DNA from: Chitinophaga sancti | GTDB taxonomy: Bacteria; Bacteroidota; Bacteroidia; Chitinophagales; Chitinophagaceae | Assembly: GCF_034087045.1 (NCBI RefSeq) | Contig: NZ_CP139247.1 | Coordinates: 4,242,001 to 4,306,000, forward strand | Direction: 5' to 3' | Length of the DNA: 64,000 nucleotides | In this document: piece by piece, positions 28,349 through 36,752 of the stretch | How positions within the stretch are numbered: position 1 is the first letter of the stretch | Layout: each line of letters starts with the position of its first letter | Notes under the pieces: model-generated | The model's input: the letters and a program-made list of their open reading frames with translations, nothing else | Told to the model about the DNA's origin: nothing | Database searches by the model: none | Position numbers and translations under genes: made by a program

Positions 28349-28876
28349 ATGACCGCAGAATCATTTGTAATCACTTTTAAAATGCAGGTACCAGATCGAG
28401 AATCTTTTAATGGTATGGGCTTGCCAGAAGATTATATAGAGCAGGAATTGTCTATGTATGATATTAAACAGCGAAATAATTTGTTGTTATATAGTGATAG
28501 TTTGTTGAATTTAGTAAATGATTATGATTTAAGTAAAATTCAGATTGGCATGATAACTTTTAAATCAGAACTTATAGAGGACGATGAATATTATTACATA
28601 GGTAACATAGAAGTAGATTTGATTGTTAAAAGTAAGTTGACCGGAATAATACAGGTTTTGGAATTCGATAATCCATCTCATATCTTATGTGACTGCGCTG
28701 TTAATGGAGATCAATTATTAGATGCACTATTAATTTGTGATAGCTATATAACAAAAGGCAGATTTGATGATGAGTTTCGTGAAAATGATGAAATAAGAAC
28801 TGCAATGATAGAAGAGTGTGCAGATAAGGCCGGAGGATCCAGCTATATTGAATTTTATCAAATGCTATTAGGTTGA
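28349..28876 (+). CDS. Putative immunity protein, separated from its toxin by the IS
   Basis: A 175-residue, acidic, soluble protein without signal peptide or recognised family. The sequence is rich in Asp, Glu, Tyr and Leu (MGLPEDYIEQELSMYDIKQRNNLLLYSDSLLNLVNDYDL), as immunity proteins often are. Before the IS inserted, its ATG would have lain about 8 bp after the stop codon of the full-length RHS gene, the usual toxin-immunity spacing in this locus. It is therefore the best candidate for neutralising the HNH-like tip (inference from position). Expression now depends on read-through or on a promoter in the IS right end. Confidence 0.6.
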   Translation: MTAESFVITFKMQVPDRESFNGMGLPEDYIEQELSMYDIKQRNNLLLYSDSLLNLVNDYDLSKIQIGMITFKSELIEDDEYYYIGNIEVDLIVKSKLTGIIQVLEFDNPSHILCDCAVNGDQLLDALLICDSYITKGRFDDEFRENDEIRTAMIEECADKAGGSSYIEFYQMLLG

Positions 28877-28997
28877 TTGAGGGATATTTTCTATGCTTCG
28901 ATTTAACTATACCAGTATGAACTGATCAGTGCTAAAGTGAATTTTGTGGCCTATGATGTGATTGCATTAATTAAAGGATTAACTTTTACAGATATAA

Positions 28998-29297
28998 CTC
29001 TGGACTACGCTTGGTAGTGGAGCGGCTACATGGATTACGGTATCTGTAGGGAATGCATATAAGGAGGATATCAGTTTTGATGGGAATGGGAATATATTGC
29101 GGTATACGCGGTATGGGAGTGGAGCGGATGGGAAACAGTTGCTGATGGATAGTTTGAAGTATGTGTATGCGCGGGATGGTCAGGGGTATCTGAGTAGTAA
29201 CAGGTTAACGCAGGTGTTGGATAGTATTGCGGGGGATCCTTATACGGAGGATGTTTCAAGTCAGGGAGTAAATAATTATATAGAATTACCCATTTAA
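28998..29297 (+). pseudogene. RHS core fragment, broken
   Basis: Sequence matching the full-length gene from about 25199 (GCTTGGTAGTGGAGCGGC...) starts abruptly here. It keeps the RHS frame until 29286, then a foreign ~31-bp segment replaces 30 bp of core and brings in a stop (29295-29297) and a +1 frame change. Core homology resumes at about 29310. No start codon, promoter or signal peptide: a silent leftover upstream of the next cassette. Confidence 0.75.
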
Positions 29298-29346
29298 GTC
29301 TCGTAAGGTCAATGTTAGGGATAGTATAGTTAATATAAAGTGGACG

Positions 29347-30750
29347 GTGTATGGTAAGATAAGTGGGATTACGAAGGGAGATGGGAGTTCTTTGGAATAT
29401 AGGTATGATGCGGGAGGGAATAGGGTGTATAAGGGTTATACGCATGGTGGCGTGACGGATAAGACATGGTATGTGCGTGATGCGGCGGGGAATGTGTTGG
29501 CGGTGTATGAGAATGTTGGAGGCGGGGGAGATAAGTATTGGAAAGAGCAGCATTTGTATGGGAGTAGCAGATTGGGATTGTGGGAGCCGGGGTTGGTAGT
29601 CGGTGGCGAGGTGGATTCGACGTGGAATAAGGTGGGGGTAAGGAGGTATGAGTTGGTGAATCATTTGGGGAATGTGTTGGCGACGGTGAGTGATAAGGCT
29701 GTGTTGGAGGGGGATCATTATGTTGCGGAGGTGATGAGTGCGGGGGATTATTATCCTTTTGGGATGGGGATGGGGGATAGGAAGTGGAGTTTAGGAGGGT
29801 ATAGGTATGGGTTTAATGGGAAGGAGAATGATAATGAGGTGAAGGGAGAGGGGAATGAGCAGGATTATGGGATGAGAATTTACGATCCACGAATCGCAAA
29901 GTTCCTAAGTGTAGATCCGCTAACGAAATACTATCCTGAGTTAACGCCTTATCAATTCGCGAGTAATAAGCCTATACAAGGAGTCGATTTGGATGGGGGA
30001 GAGATAAGAATTGCCACTAGTTGGTTGGCTGACAAAGCAAAAGCTGCAGGCCATCCGATGTTAGGCGGTTTTATAAATTCATTTGGATCATTGGATATCA
30101 ATTCACTCATGTACGATAGGTGGAAAATTGTGTTGACGGGTGATATTGAAGGTGCCAAAAAAGAAGCTTATGCGCTATCAGTTGTAGGAATTGTAGAAAA
30201 CGCTAGTCAACTTGTTGGATCTGCCTATGATGGAAATAAGGAAGCGCAAGGTCAACTGTTAGGTATAGTAGCGCAAATCGCTTTAAGTAAGCGTATAGCT
30301 AGTATGAAAGGAAAGACAGTGGCACCTGTTAAAGCTGTCGCTGAAGCTGTTGTTGAGGCAGAGGAGGCTAATGTGCCATCTCGGCCATCATGGCAACAAT
30401 CTGAAGCTGATATCGTTACACCAGACTATGAACAACAGGTGTCATTCAAAAATGGTAAAAGGGTTCCCAATTTATCAAGAGGGTCAGTTCGTCCCGAAGG
30501 TATTAAGCCAGGAAGCTCTATAGAGGTGAAAAATTATAACTTAACTACTGAGAAGGGAATTAAGAGTATGATTAGAAATGTGGTAGGACAAGTAAGGCAG
30601 AGAAACGTTAATCTACCGAAAGGTACGATACAAAATGTTGTGCTAGATGTGAGAGGGCAAGATTTATCAATAAAATTAATGCAGAATGTAAGAAATAGAT
30701 TAAGCACGCAAGCAGGTAATAATGTTAATGTAATTTTTAAAACAGAGTAA
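29347..30750 (+). CDS. Orphan RHS cassette with PD-(D/E)XK-like nuclease tip
   Basis: 467 residues from a GTG that is an internal Val codon of the RHS core (core homology resumes at ~29310), so there is no native start or signal peptide and the cassette is probably silent. The first ~185 residues are RHS core ending DYGMRIYDPRIAKFLSVDPL and the hinge NKPIQGVDLDG. The tip has an Ala-rich helical pre-toxin part, then a restriction-endonuclease-like domain (~345-467) with SVRPEGIKPGSSIEVKNYN; the ExK of EVKNY is clear, while the expected upstream Asp appears as Glu (RPEG). The C-terminus NVVLDVRGQDLSIKL is echoed in the next small gene. The stop is 10 bp before that gene. Confidence 0.7.
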   Translation: MYGKISGITKGDGSSLEYRYDAGGNRVYKGYTHGGVTDKTWYVRDAAGNVLAVYENVGGGGDKYWKEQHLYGSSRLGLWEPGLVVGGEVDSTWNKVGVRRYELVNHLGNVLATVSDKAVLEGDHYVAEVMSAGDYYPFGMGMGDRKWSLGGYRYGFNGKENDNEVKGEGNEQDYGMRIYDPRIAKFLSVDPLTKYYPELTPYQFASNKPIQGVDLDGGEIRIATSWLADKAKAAGHPMLGGFINSFGSLDINSLMYDRWKIVLTGDIEGAKKEAYALSVVGIVENASQLVGSAYDGNKEAQGQLLGIVAQIALSKRIASMKGKTVAPVKAVAEAVVEAEEANVPSRPSWQQSEADIVTPDYEQQVSFKNGKRVPNLSRGSVRPEGIKPGSSIEVKNYNLTTEKGIKSMIRNVVGQVRQRNVNLPKGTIQNVVLDVRGQDLSIKLMQNVRNRLSTQAGNNVNVIFKTE

Positions 30751-30760
30751 CAGATTAATA

Positions 30761-31084
30761 ATGCAAGTAGTAGATCCATTTAGTTTAGATTGGGGTAATA
30801 TCACTCCTGAAGGGTATAATGAGCAGAAAAATGAGGTGGTTTTTATATTTAATTTTGACATATCATCGCAAGAGAGAGTAGAAAGAGGTATTATATTTGC
30901 AGTAGGCAAATTAAGATGGGCGATGAAAAATATTCCACCATGTAATTATAAGGTCGTGTTAGATTTAAGAGGACAAGCCTTGACACTACTTAATCGTGCA
31001 AGGAAAATGAAAGAAGATATAATCAATGCAGTTATTAAGGATAAATCATCTCTTTTAGGAATTGAAATTGAAATATTAATTTAA
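30761..31084 (+). CDS. Small protein resembling the preceding toxin's C-terminus; candidate immunity
   Basis: 107 residues, no signal peptide. Residues ~32-107 align with the last ~75 residues of the upstream nuclease tip: FDISSQERVERGI against YNLTTEKGIKSM, and KVVLDLRGQALTLLNRARKM against NVVLDVRGQDLSIKLMQNVR. The catalytic EVK segment is absent, so it is not a nuclease on its own. It sits where an immunity gene should be. It could be an immunity protein derived from the toxin (a dominant-negative partner), or the tail of a lost related toxin. An ATG start and normal spacing favour a real gene. Confidence 0.55.
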   Translation: MQVVDPFSLDWGNITPEGYNEQKNEVVFIFNFDISSQERVERGIIFAVGKLRWAMKNIPPCNYKVVLDLRGQALTLLNRARKMKEDIINAVIKDKSSLLGIEIEILI

Positions 31085-31090
31085 TATTTT

Positions 31091-31396
31091 ATGGCGTTTA
31101 GTATTTTAATTGAAACGAATCTTGAGCATCATAGTTGGGTTCAGTTGAATAGTGTTTTGAAGTTGAATGCAAATAGGTACATTGAGTTTTTTCCTATAAC
31201 CTATTTTTCCAGTGTGAACAGAAATTATATTGGAATGTCCATTCTTAAAAAGGATGATTATGCAGATACTATACAATTTATTGAGAGAAGTATAATGTAT
31301 TTGTTAGGGGAGGGATGTAGAGTATTTGAGTTATATAGTTCTTTGGAGTTTAGTGAAGCTAATTGTTCTTTACTATTGAACAAATTTTTCTCTTGA
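31091..31396 (+). CDS. Putative immunity protein, 101 residues
   Basis: Family not recognised. A soluble mixed alpha/beta protein (MAFSILIETNLEHHSWVQLN, then YIGMSILKKDDYADTIQFIE). It begins 6 bp after the preceding small gene and should be co-transcribed with it. Two small genes after an RHS tip commonly include the immunity factor, and this is the other candidate partner of the EVKNY nuclease. Sequence alone does not say which of the two protects. Confidence 0.5.
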   Translation: MAFSILIETNLEHHSWVQLNSVLKLNANRYIEFFPITYFSSVNRNYIGMSILKKDDYADTIQFIERSIMYLLGEGCRVFELYSSLEFSEANCSLLLNKFFS

Positions 31397-31728
31397 TGAA
31401 CAGATAATGGAGTAGACTTTTGTTATAAAATCTTCAGCTGGTTTCAGTATCGTTATTTCCAGCCTCAGGTGATCAGAAAGTCTGGTCCCATTATCTGATG
31501 TATTTATATCAGAGTTAGATTTTAAAATTCGGGTATAGCTTATCTTCCTTGTTCAGAAAGATTTTTCACAGGGGCTACACCTTCCGCATTGAACCCCTAT
31601 TATGAGGAATTGTTCATGCGGGTAGAGGTTAGTATATAGTTATGGGGAGTTATGGAAGGTGAATGGGAAGCGTTGAAGAACGGTATGGGAGAGGTATGAG
31701 GATATAAAAAATACAAACTAGTGTTATG
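31397..31728. other. Non-coding stretch before an IS remnant
   Basis: I see no supported gene in these ~330 bp. Part (31600-31700) is G-rich with RHS-like composition but gives no readable RHS match. Probably debris between cassettes. Confidence 0.4.
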
Positions 31729-31968
31729 TTAACAATTAATTGACGGATAGAGTCTTTTTAACTTTATTCTTGCTTCTTTGTTTGTAAACTGCCAATTTAT
31801 TTGGCAGTTTTTGTTATTTCTGTTTATTTGCCACTCTGAAATCTCTTCTTTCACTTTTTCTATCGTAGATAGATGTCTATTTAAACACTGCCCATTCAAT
31901 ACTTGTAATTCTATTTCCGCCATATTTAACCAACTTCCATGCTTTGGGGTATAGACAAATTCAAATCT
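31729..31968 (-). pseudogene. IS630-family transposase, C-terminal remnant
   Basis: On the minus strand about 79 residues read RFEFVYTPKHGSWLNMAEIE and then QCLNRHLSTIEKVKEEISEW...INWQFTNKEARIKLKRLYPS before the stop. TPKHGSWLNMAEIE is the signature around the third catalytic residue of IS630/Tc1-type DDE transposases, and the tail INWQFT..DARIKLKRLYP is typical of the family. The rest of the gene is missing: the remnant stops exactly where the next RHS copy begins, on the opposite strand. Confidence 0.8.
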
Positions 31969-34900
31969 ATCGATTTTGCGATATCAAAGCACCTGGTAGC
32001 AGATCTGCAGGCGGTATTACCGTTACGGCAGTGGACACATGTGGTATTGCAGGGTCAGGGGTTGAACAGTGGCGATCTGGCGGTGTATGTGAATGGGGTA
32101 TTGTGTCCATTGAGTGCAGGAGCGCCGGCAGGCGGTTGTGGGTGGACGTTGACGAATACAGGGTCAGGGTTTATCTATCCTGAGAATTTGAGTACGCTGA
32201 AGCATTTTCGGTTATACAACAGGTTGTTGTCGGGGGCGGAGATAGCGGCGAATGCGGCTGTTCCTTGTCTGGGGTTAAGTCCGGCGTATGATTCAGTGTT
32301 GAATGGGGCATTGAGTTATTGGGGGCGGTATAATCTGCCTGCTGTTGGCACAGGTGGTAGTACGGTGGAGATGCAGTATTCGGCGGTGTATCCGGGGCAT
32401 ACGCTGGCGACGTCTTATGGATATCAGTCGTTGAATGGAATAACGCAACAGCGTACACCGGATGCGGGGGTAAGTAGTTATTGGTATGACAGGTTGGGGC
32501 GGTTGGTAACGTCGCAGAATGCGGAGCAGGTGGCGCCGGTGAATGGTGGGGCTACAGGGAGGTACAGTTATACGAAGTATGATGCACAGGGGAGAGTGAT
32601 AGAGGTAGGAGAGAAGAGTGGTGCTACCCTGACAGCGTCGGAGATATTTATGTCTGCACCGGATGTGTTTTTGGGAGCGGGAAGTGATGCACAGATAACG
32701 AGAACATATTATGATGAGGCGTATGTGGCAGCGGGTTTAAACCAGGAGAATCTGCGTAAGCGGGTGGCGGCGACTACTTACCAGGATGCGGGAACTACGC
32801 CTTTGCAGGCGAGTTATTATAGTTATGACCAGATAGGGAATGTAAAAACTTTGTGGCAGCAGGTGCAGGATCTTGGGGTGAAGCAGGTAGATTATCAATA
32901 TGACCTGGTGAGCGGCAAGGTAAATAAGGTACGTTATCAGCGTGGTGCGGCAGATCGGTTTTATTATAATTATCAGTATGATGCGGAGAATAGGTTGACG
33001 AAGGCGGGTAGTGGAATAGATAGTGTATCGGCAGATGGCTGGGAGATTATGAATCCGAAGACAGATGCGGGGTATCGTTATTATCTGCATGGACCATTGG
33101 CAAGGATGGAATTAGGGGATATGGAGCTGGTGCAGGGAGTAGATTATGCGTATACCTTGCAGGGGTGGTTAAAGGGTGTGAATGGGAACTATCTGACAGC
33201 AGGAACTGATATGGGTCGTGATGGGGTGATAGGGGGCATTAGAGGGGCAATAGCGCGGGATGCGTATGCATATAGCCTGGATTATTATGCGGGGGATTAT
33301 AAGGCGATTGTGGATACGAATTCATTAGGTTTGAAATGGGTTGGACAGACGGGTGATGTGATGGGTCGGAATTTGTATAATGGGAATATCAGCAGGAGCA
33401 CCTTAGCACTTTCAAAAATCAATTCCGGGAATCCTGTTGGGTATTCTTACCGGTATGATCAGTTGAACCGTTTGACGGCGATGCGTCAGCATACGCTTGG
33501 TAGTGGAGCGGCTACATGGAGTACGGTATCTGTTGGAAATGCTTATAAGGAGGATATCAGTTATGATGGGAATGGGAATATATTGCGGTATACGCGGTAT
33601 GGGAGTGGAGCTGGCGGCAAGCAGTTGCAGATGGATAGTTTGAAGTATGTGTATGCGCGGGATGGTCAGGGTTATCTGAGTAGTAACAGGTTAACGCAGG
33701 TGTTGGATAGTATTGCGGGTGATCCATATACGGAGGATGTTTCAAGTCAGGGGGTAAATAATTATATTTATGATAATATTGGTAATTTGATTAGCAATGT
33801 TAGGGATAGTATAGTTAATATAAAGTGGACGGTGTATGGGAAGATAAGTGGGATTACGAAGGGGGATGGGAGTTCTTTGGAATATAGGTATGATGCGGGT
33901 GGGAATAGGGTGTATAAAGGTTATACGCATGGTGGAGTGACGGATAAGACGTGGTATGTGCGTGATGCGGCGGGGAATGTGCTGGCGGTGTATGGGAATG
34001 TTGGAGGCGGGAGTGATAAGTATTGGAAGGAACAGCATTTGTATGGGAGTAGCAGATTGGGATTGTGGGAGCCGGGGTTAGTAGTAGGTGGAGAAGTGGA
34101 TTCGACATGGAATAAGGTGGGGGTAAGGAGGTATGAGTTGGTGAATCATTTGGGGAATGTGTTGGTGACGGTGAGTGATAAGGCTGTGTTGGAGGGGGAT
34201 CATTATGTAGCGGAGGTGATGAGTGCGGGGGATTATTATCCTTTTGGGATGGGGATGGGGGATAGGAAGTGGAGTTTAGGAGGGTATAGGTATGGGTTTA
34301 ATGGGAAGGAGAATGATAATGAGGTGAAGGGGGAGGGGAATGAGCAGGATTATGGGATGAGGGTGTATGATCCGAGGTTGGGGAGGTTCTTGAGTATTGA
34401 TCCATTATTTAACTCATATCCTTATCAATCCGTATACTGTTTTGCAGCTAATTCTCCAATATTTTTAGTAGATGTTTATGGGGCTGGACCTAGTTTTGCA
34501 GATCCTCCTACAAAGACCACGCCTCAAATTAGACCAGATAAAAGCTATACAATTAGGAGGATTAGAACGATTACGGAGGTCCCAGAACCGCCTGAATCTC
34601 CGAAGCAAACAAGTTTCTTCAGGGCTGGTAACCTCATTCAAATAGCCCAATTCTTCAATGGGGCCTCAAATGTTTTGACTTATTTATTAAAGCCTGCAAA
34701 TGCTGATTATAGAGGACCAGGTAGTAAGGATGGGAATGAAGTGCCTCAGCATCACCTTCAAAGTTCTGCTAGTTCATATGAACATATAACTAATAATCCG
34801 AATGATTTAACAGAGGCAGATAAGCAAGCAGCGAGAAAGAGGTTATGGACAAGCGATGGAACTGCTCAGGATTTATTATTTTCGTCATTTATAAGTGCTC

Positions 34901-35292
34901 AACCAACGAAAGATAGGGCTAATGATTTGTTAACCAATATGGATATATCTGATTATGTGAGGCGTAATGTAGTTACTATTGCTGTTGCTGATGCAGAGAC
35001 TTTAGATGGGAAGCACTTTAGATTAATTGGTATTAATTCTAGTATGAGAAAGTTTGATGCTATTATGAAAACATTAATAGCAAGTTTGAAACCAGGGGAG
35101 ATTTTAGTGCCAGCTAGCGACCCAGATGCACATGCAGAAGGCAATATTTATGAATTTGCAAAAAGATGGGGTTTGACAATAACTTCAATTGATCCAAGTA
35201 GACCATTTTGTAGAAATTGTGAAGAGTTAAGAAGACGAAATACTACACCAACAGCAACCAGAGTAACCAAAAGTAAATCTAAAATAAAATAA
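31939..35292 (+). CDS. RHS cassette with deaminase-fold toxin tip
   Basis: 1117 residues. The ATG lies in sequence antisense to the IS630 remnant; RHS homology starts at ~31969 (matching ~23675 of the full-length gene, inside the LamG-like domain), so there is no signal peptide. It carries RHS repeats and core (GRFLSIDPLF, ~815), then a tip of ~285 residues. The tip has a linker, then VTIAVADAETLDGKHFRLIGINSS and, near the end, DAHAEGNIYE (His ~1065, Glu ~1067) and PFCRNCEE (Cys ~1091 and ~1094): the HAE/PxCxxC zinc site of the cytidine-deaminase superfamily. Such tips edit nucleic-acid bases in related toxins; substrate and strand preference are unknown. A basic tail ends the protein. The immunity gene starts 1 bp after the stop. 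Confidence 0.75.
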   Translation: MLWGIDKFKSIDFAISKHLVADLQAVLPLRQWTHVVLQGQGLNSGDLAVYVNGVLCPLSAGAPAGGCGWTLTNTGSGFIYPENLSTLKHFRLYNRLLSGAEIAANAAVPCLGLSPAYDSVLNGALSYWGRYNLPAVGTGGSTVEMQYSAVYPGHTLATSYGYQSLNGITQQRTPDAGVSSYWYDRLGRLVTSQNAEQVAPVNGGATGRYSYTKYDAQGRVIEVGEKSGATLTASEIFMSAPDVFLGAGSDAQITRTYYDEAYVAAGLNQENLRKRVAATTYQDAGTTPLQASYYSYDQIGNVKTLWQQVQDLGVKQVDYQYDLVSGKVNKVRYQRGAADRFYYNYQYDAENRLTKAGSGIDSVSADGWEIMNPKTDAGYRYYLHGPLARMELGDMELVQGVDYAYTLQGWLKGVNGNYLTAGTDMGRDGVIGGIRGAIARDAYAYSLDYYAGDYKAIVDTNSLGLKWVGQTGDVMGRNLYNGNISRSTLALSKINSGNPVGYSYRYDQLNRLTAMRQHTLGSGAATWSTVSVGNAYKEDISYDGNGNILRYTRYGSGAGGKQLQMDSLKYVYARDGQGYLSSNRLTQVLDSIAGDPYTEDVSSQGVNNYIYDNIGNLISNVRDSIVNIKWTVYGKISGITKGDGSSLEYRYDAGGNRVYKGYTHGGVTDKTWYVRDAAGNVLAVYGNVGGGSDKYWKEQHLYGSSRLGLWEPGLVVGGEVDSTWNKVGVRRYELVNHLGNVLVTVSDKAVLEGDHYVAEVMSAGDYYPFGMGMGDRKWSLGGYRYGFNGKENDNEVKGEGNEQDYGMRVYDPRLGRFLSIDPLFNSYPYQSVYCFAANSPIFLVDVYGAGPSFADPPTKTTPQIRPDKSYTIRRIRTITEVPEPPESPKQTSFFRAGNLIQIAQFFNGASNVLTYLLKPANADYRGPGSKDGNEVPQHHLQSSASSYEHITNNPNDLTEADKQAARKRLWTSDGTAQDLLFSSFISAQPTKDRANDLLTNMDISDYVRRNVVTIAVADAETLDGKHFRLIGINSSMRKFDAIMKTLIASLKPGEILVPASDPDAHAEGNIYEFAKRWGLTITSIDPSRPFCRNCEELRRRNTTPTATRVTKSKSKIK

Positions 35293-35293
35293 T

Positions 35294-36031
35294 ATGGAGA
35301 GTAACCTTTATTTACAATATAATAAAAAGGGAGAAGAAGAAATCGTGTGGAAGAAAATTGTTGAGTTAGGAGATTTGGTTTTAACAGAACCTTATTTGGA
35401 TGATGTTTTACTAGTATTGGAAGATTGTATGGAAAGGGTATTGAATAATTTTATCATGATAAAAAAGGAGTTGGAAGAAAATGGATACATTTTTGAAAAT
35501 ATAGAGGAACTTAATCCGGATTATTGCATAATTGAACCTAATCAAGAAAAAGTTGACTTATTGAGTTTACAGAAAATATTTCCAGAAGGATTTATACCTT
35601 ACTCTTTACTTTACTTTTATAAAAAAATAAGAACTATAGATTTTAGGGGATATTTTAGTAATTGGGAGAATCCTTATTATCTGGATGCTATTTATATCTA
35701 TTCACTTCATGGTTTTTTAGACGTAAATCAATACCGAGGTGAATTTATGGTAGATGAAAAAACTTGGGGATATGAGGTGCTTATTTCTCCGGATGAACAT
35801 GTGAAAGAAAATGTAAGCGGTGGAATAGGTTATGGATTAGAGTTAACTAAAACCCCAAGAATAGATACTAATATTATAGATTTCACTGAAACAATATCGT
35901 TTATTGAGTATTTGAGACTTTGTTTGAAATGGGCAGGGTTAGTAGGATTAGATAAGTATGAAGAGGGTGAGATTCCTAATGATATACTGAACATTATTTT
36001 AGGAATAAGGGAAAAGATTATCGCCATTTAG
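35294..36031 (+). CDS. Putative immunity protein for the deaminase tip
   Basis: 245 residues, strongly acidic, no signal peptide. It contains a hydrophobic-aromatic middle (IPYSLLYFYKKIRTIDFRGYF) and a C-terminal half (YEVLISPDEHVKENVSGGIGYGLELTKT, then TISFIEYLRLCLKWAGLVGL). Its family was not recognised, though the rhythm recalls SUKH/SMI1-type immunity proteins. It follows the deaminase cassette by one base and is probably co-expressed. The C-terminal ~90 residues recur as a decapitated copy at 42660-42935, showing that this immunity family has been duplicated here. Confidence 0.65.
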   Translation: MESNLYLQYNKKGEEEIVWKKIVELGDLVLTEPYLDDVLLVLEDCMERVLNNFIMIKKELEENGYIFENIEELNPDYCIIEPNQEKVDLLSLQKIFPEGFIPYSLLYFYKKIRTIDFRGYFSNWENPYYLDAIYIYSLHGFLDVNQYRGEFMVDEKTWGYEVLISPDEHVKENVSGGIGYGLELTKTPRIDTNIIDFTETISFIEYLRLCLKWAGLVGLDKYEEGEIPNDILNIILGIREKIIAI

Positions 36032-36039
36032 GTTATTGT

Positions 36040-36262
36040 TTAAATAGGGTTCTATATTTTTGAAAAATTACATGGCAAGCATGAAGACTTGACCCAACTT
36101 CATATTGGTGCGGATTTTCTGGTAGCATTCGGTGAAAAAATTAGTATAAACTTCTTGTTGAAGCACAATGCAAATCATCTGAAAATGACTTGAGTGAAAT
36201 ATGTGCATTTTATGGTGATATAGAAACCAGGGAGGAGACATTCCAAATGCTATCCAGTCTTT
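36040..36262 (+). pseudogene. Frameshifted remnant of a small protein, possibly immunity
   Basis: Two overlapping frames read as one protein: KLHGKHEDLTQLHIGADFLV and onward to about 36163, then, after a frame change, EAQCKSSENDLSEICAFYGD to ...EETFQMLSSL and a stop at 36260-36262. The composition is like the other acidic immunity-type proteins. Family not recognised. The reconstruction is by eye. Confidence 0.3.
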
Positions 36263-36310
36263 AGCCATCCTGCCAAAAGGCGGATTTATATTATTGTCTC
36301 ACTTTTTAAA

Positions 36311-36679
36311 CCACTATAATGAAAAAGGGTGGAAATCAAAGGAAACTTACCGATCAAATGTTTTAATGCCTGTAATAGCCCAAGAAATTTGGCATGGATT
36401 GCTAATGGAAAGGCGCCAGAAGTTGACGAAGTATGGATTGAAGCAAATTCCACCCATAAAGCATTTAAAGGAGAAAAGTTAATACATTATCATATTAATC
36501 AGGGAGAAGTTGCTACTGCTATCTCTGAAAGTTTTCATAATAACTATACGAAAGAGTTACATCCTTTAAAATACCCAAAATCCAGCGTGGTAGCAAAAAC
36601 TGCCAATGGCATATCTCTGACTATGAATTTATTGGGGTTTGTTGTTGAAGCATTTTCTGATAATCCTCATACTCCATAA
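36311..36679 (+). pseudogene. HNH-like toxin tip remnant
   Basis: About 115 residues without any RHS core in front. NLAWIANGKAPEVDEVWIEA followed by GEKLIHYHINQGEVATAISE and FHNNYTKELHP aligns with the tip of the full-length RHS protein (NRMAIKAQRAPIVDEQW, SKLVHHHIEQGNLAAAIPEK, VHTDYFKKLHP). The second His of the HHH cluster is Tyr here. An ATG at 36329 opens the frame but is not a native start. The C-terminus is hydrophobic (ISLTMNLLGFVVEAF) and shorter than in the full-length copy. A decapitated relative, probably inactive. Confidence 0.65.
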
Positions 36680-36752
36680 AAATACCGCCCTCTTGACCAT
36701 ATTTTATCCTCATTTCCACCGCTAAAGTTATTATCCTGACGAATATGCTGGA

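Noticed and set aside
29071..29718. Long minus-strand frame (215 codons) opposite the RHS core, and similar ones at 25449-25910, 33742-34038, 40404-40700, 44606-45049 and 44700-45122
   Set aside because: They are the antisense of the C-depleted RHS core. Lack of C on the coding strand removes stop codons from the reverse strand; the products are low-complexity, rich in His, Pro, Ile and Thr, and recur only because RHS recurs.
30761..31084. Calling the 107-residue protein simply part of the toxin through a frameshift
   Set aside because: The upstream toxin already has its own copy of this segment and a proper stop, so this is a second, diverged copy rather than a displaced end.
36068..36268. 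66-codon minus-strand frame
   Set aside because: The + strand reads better as a frameshifted immunity-like remnant.
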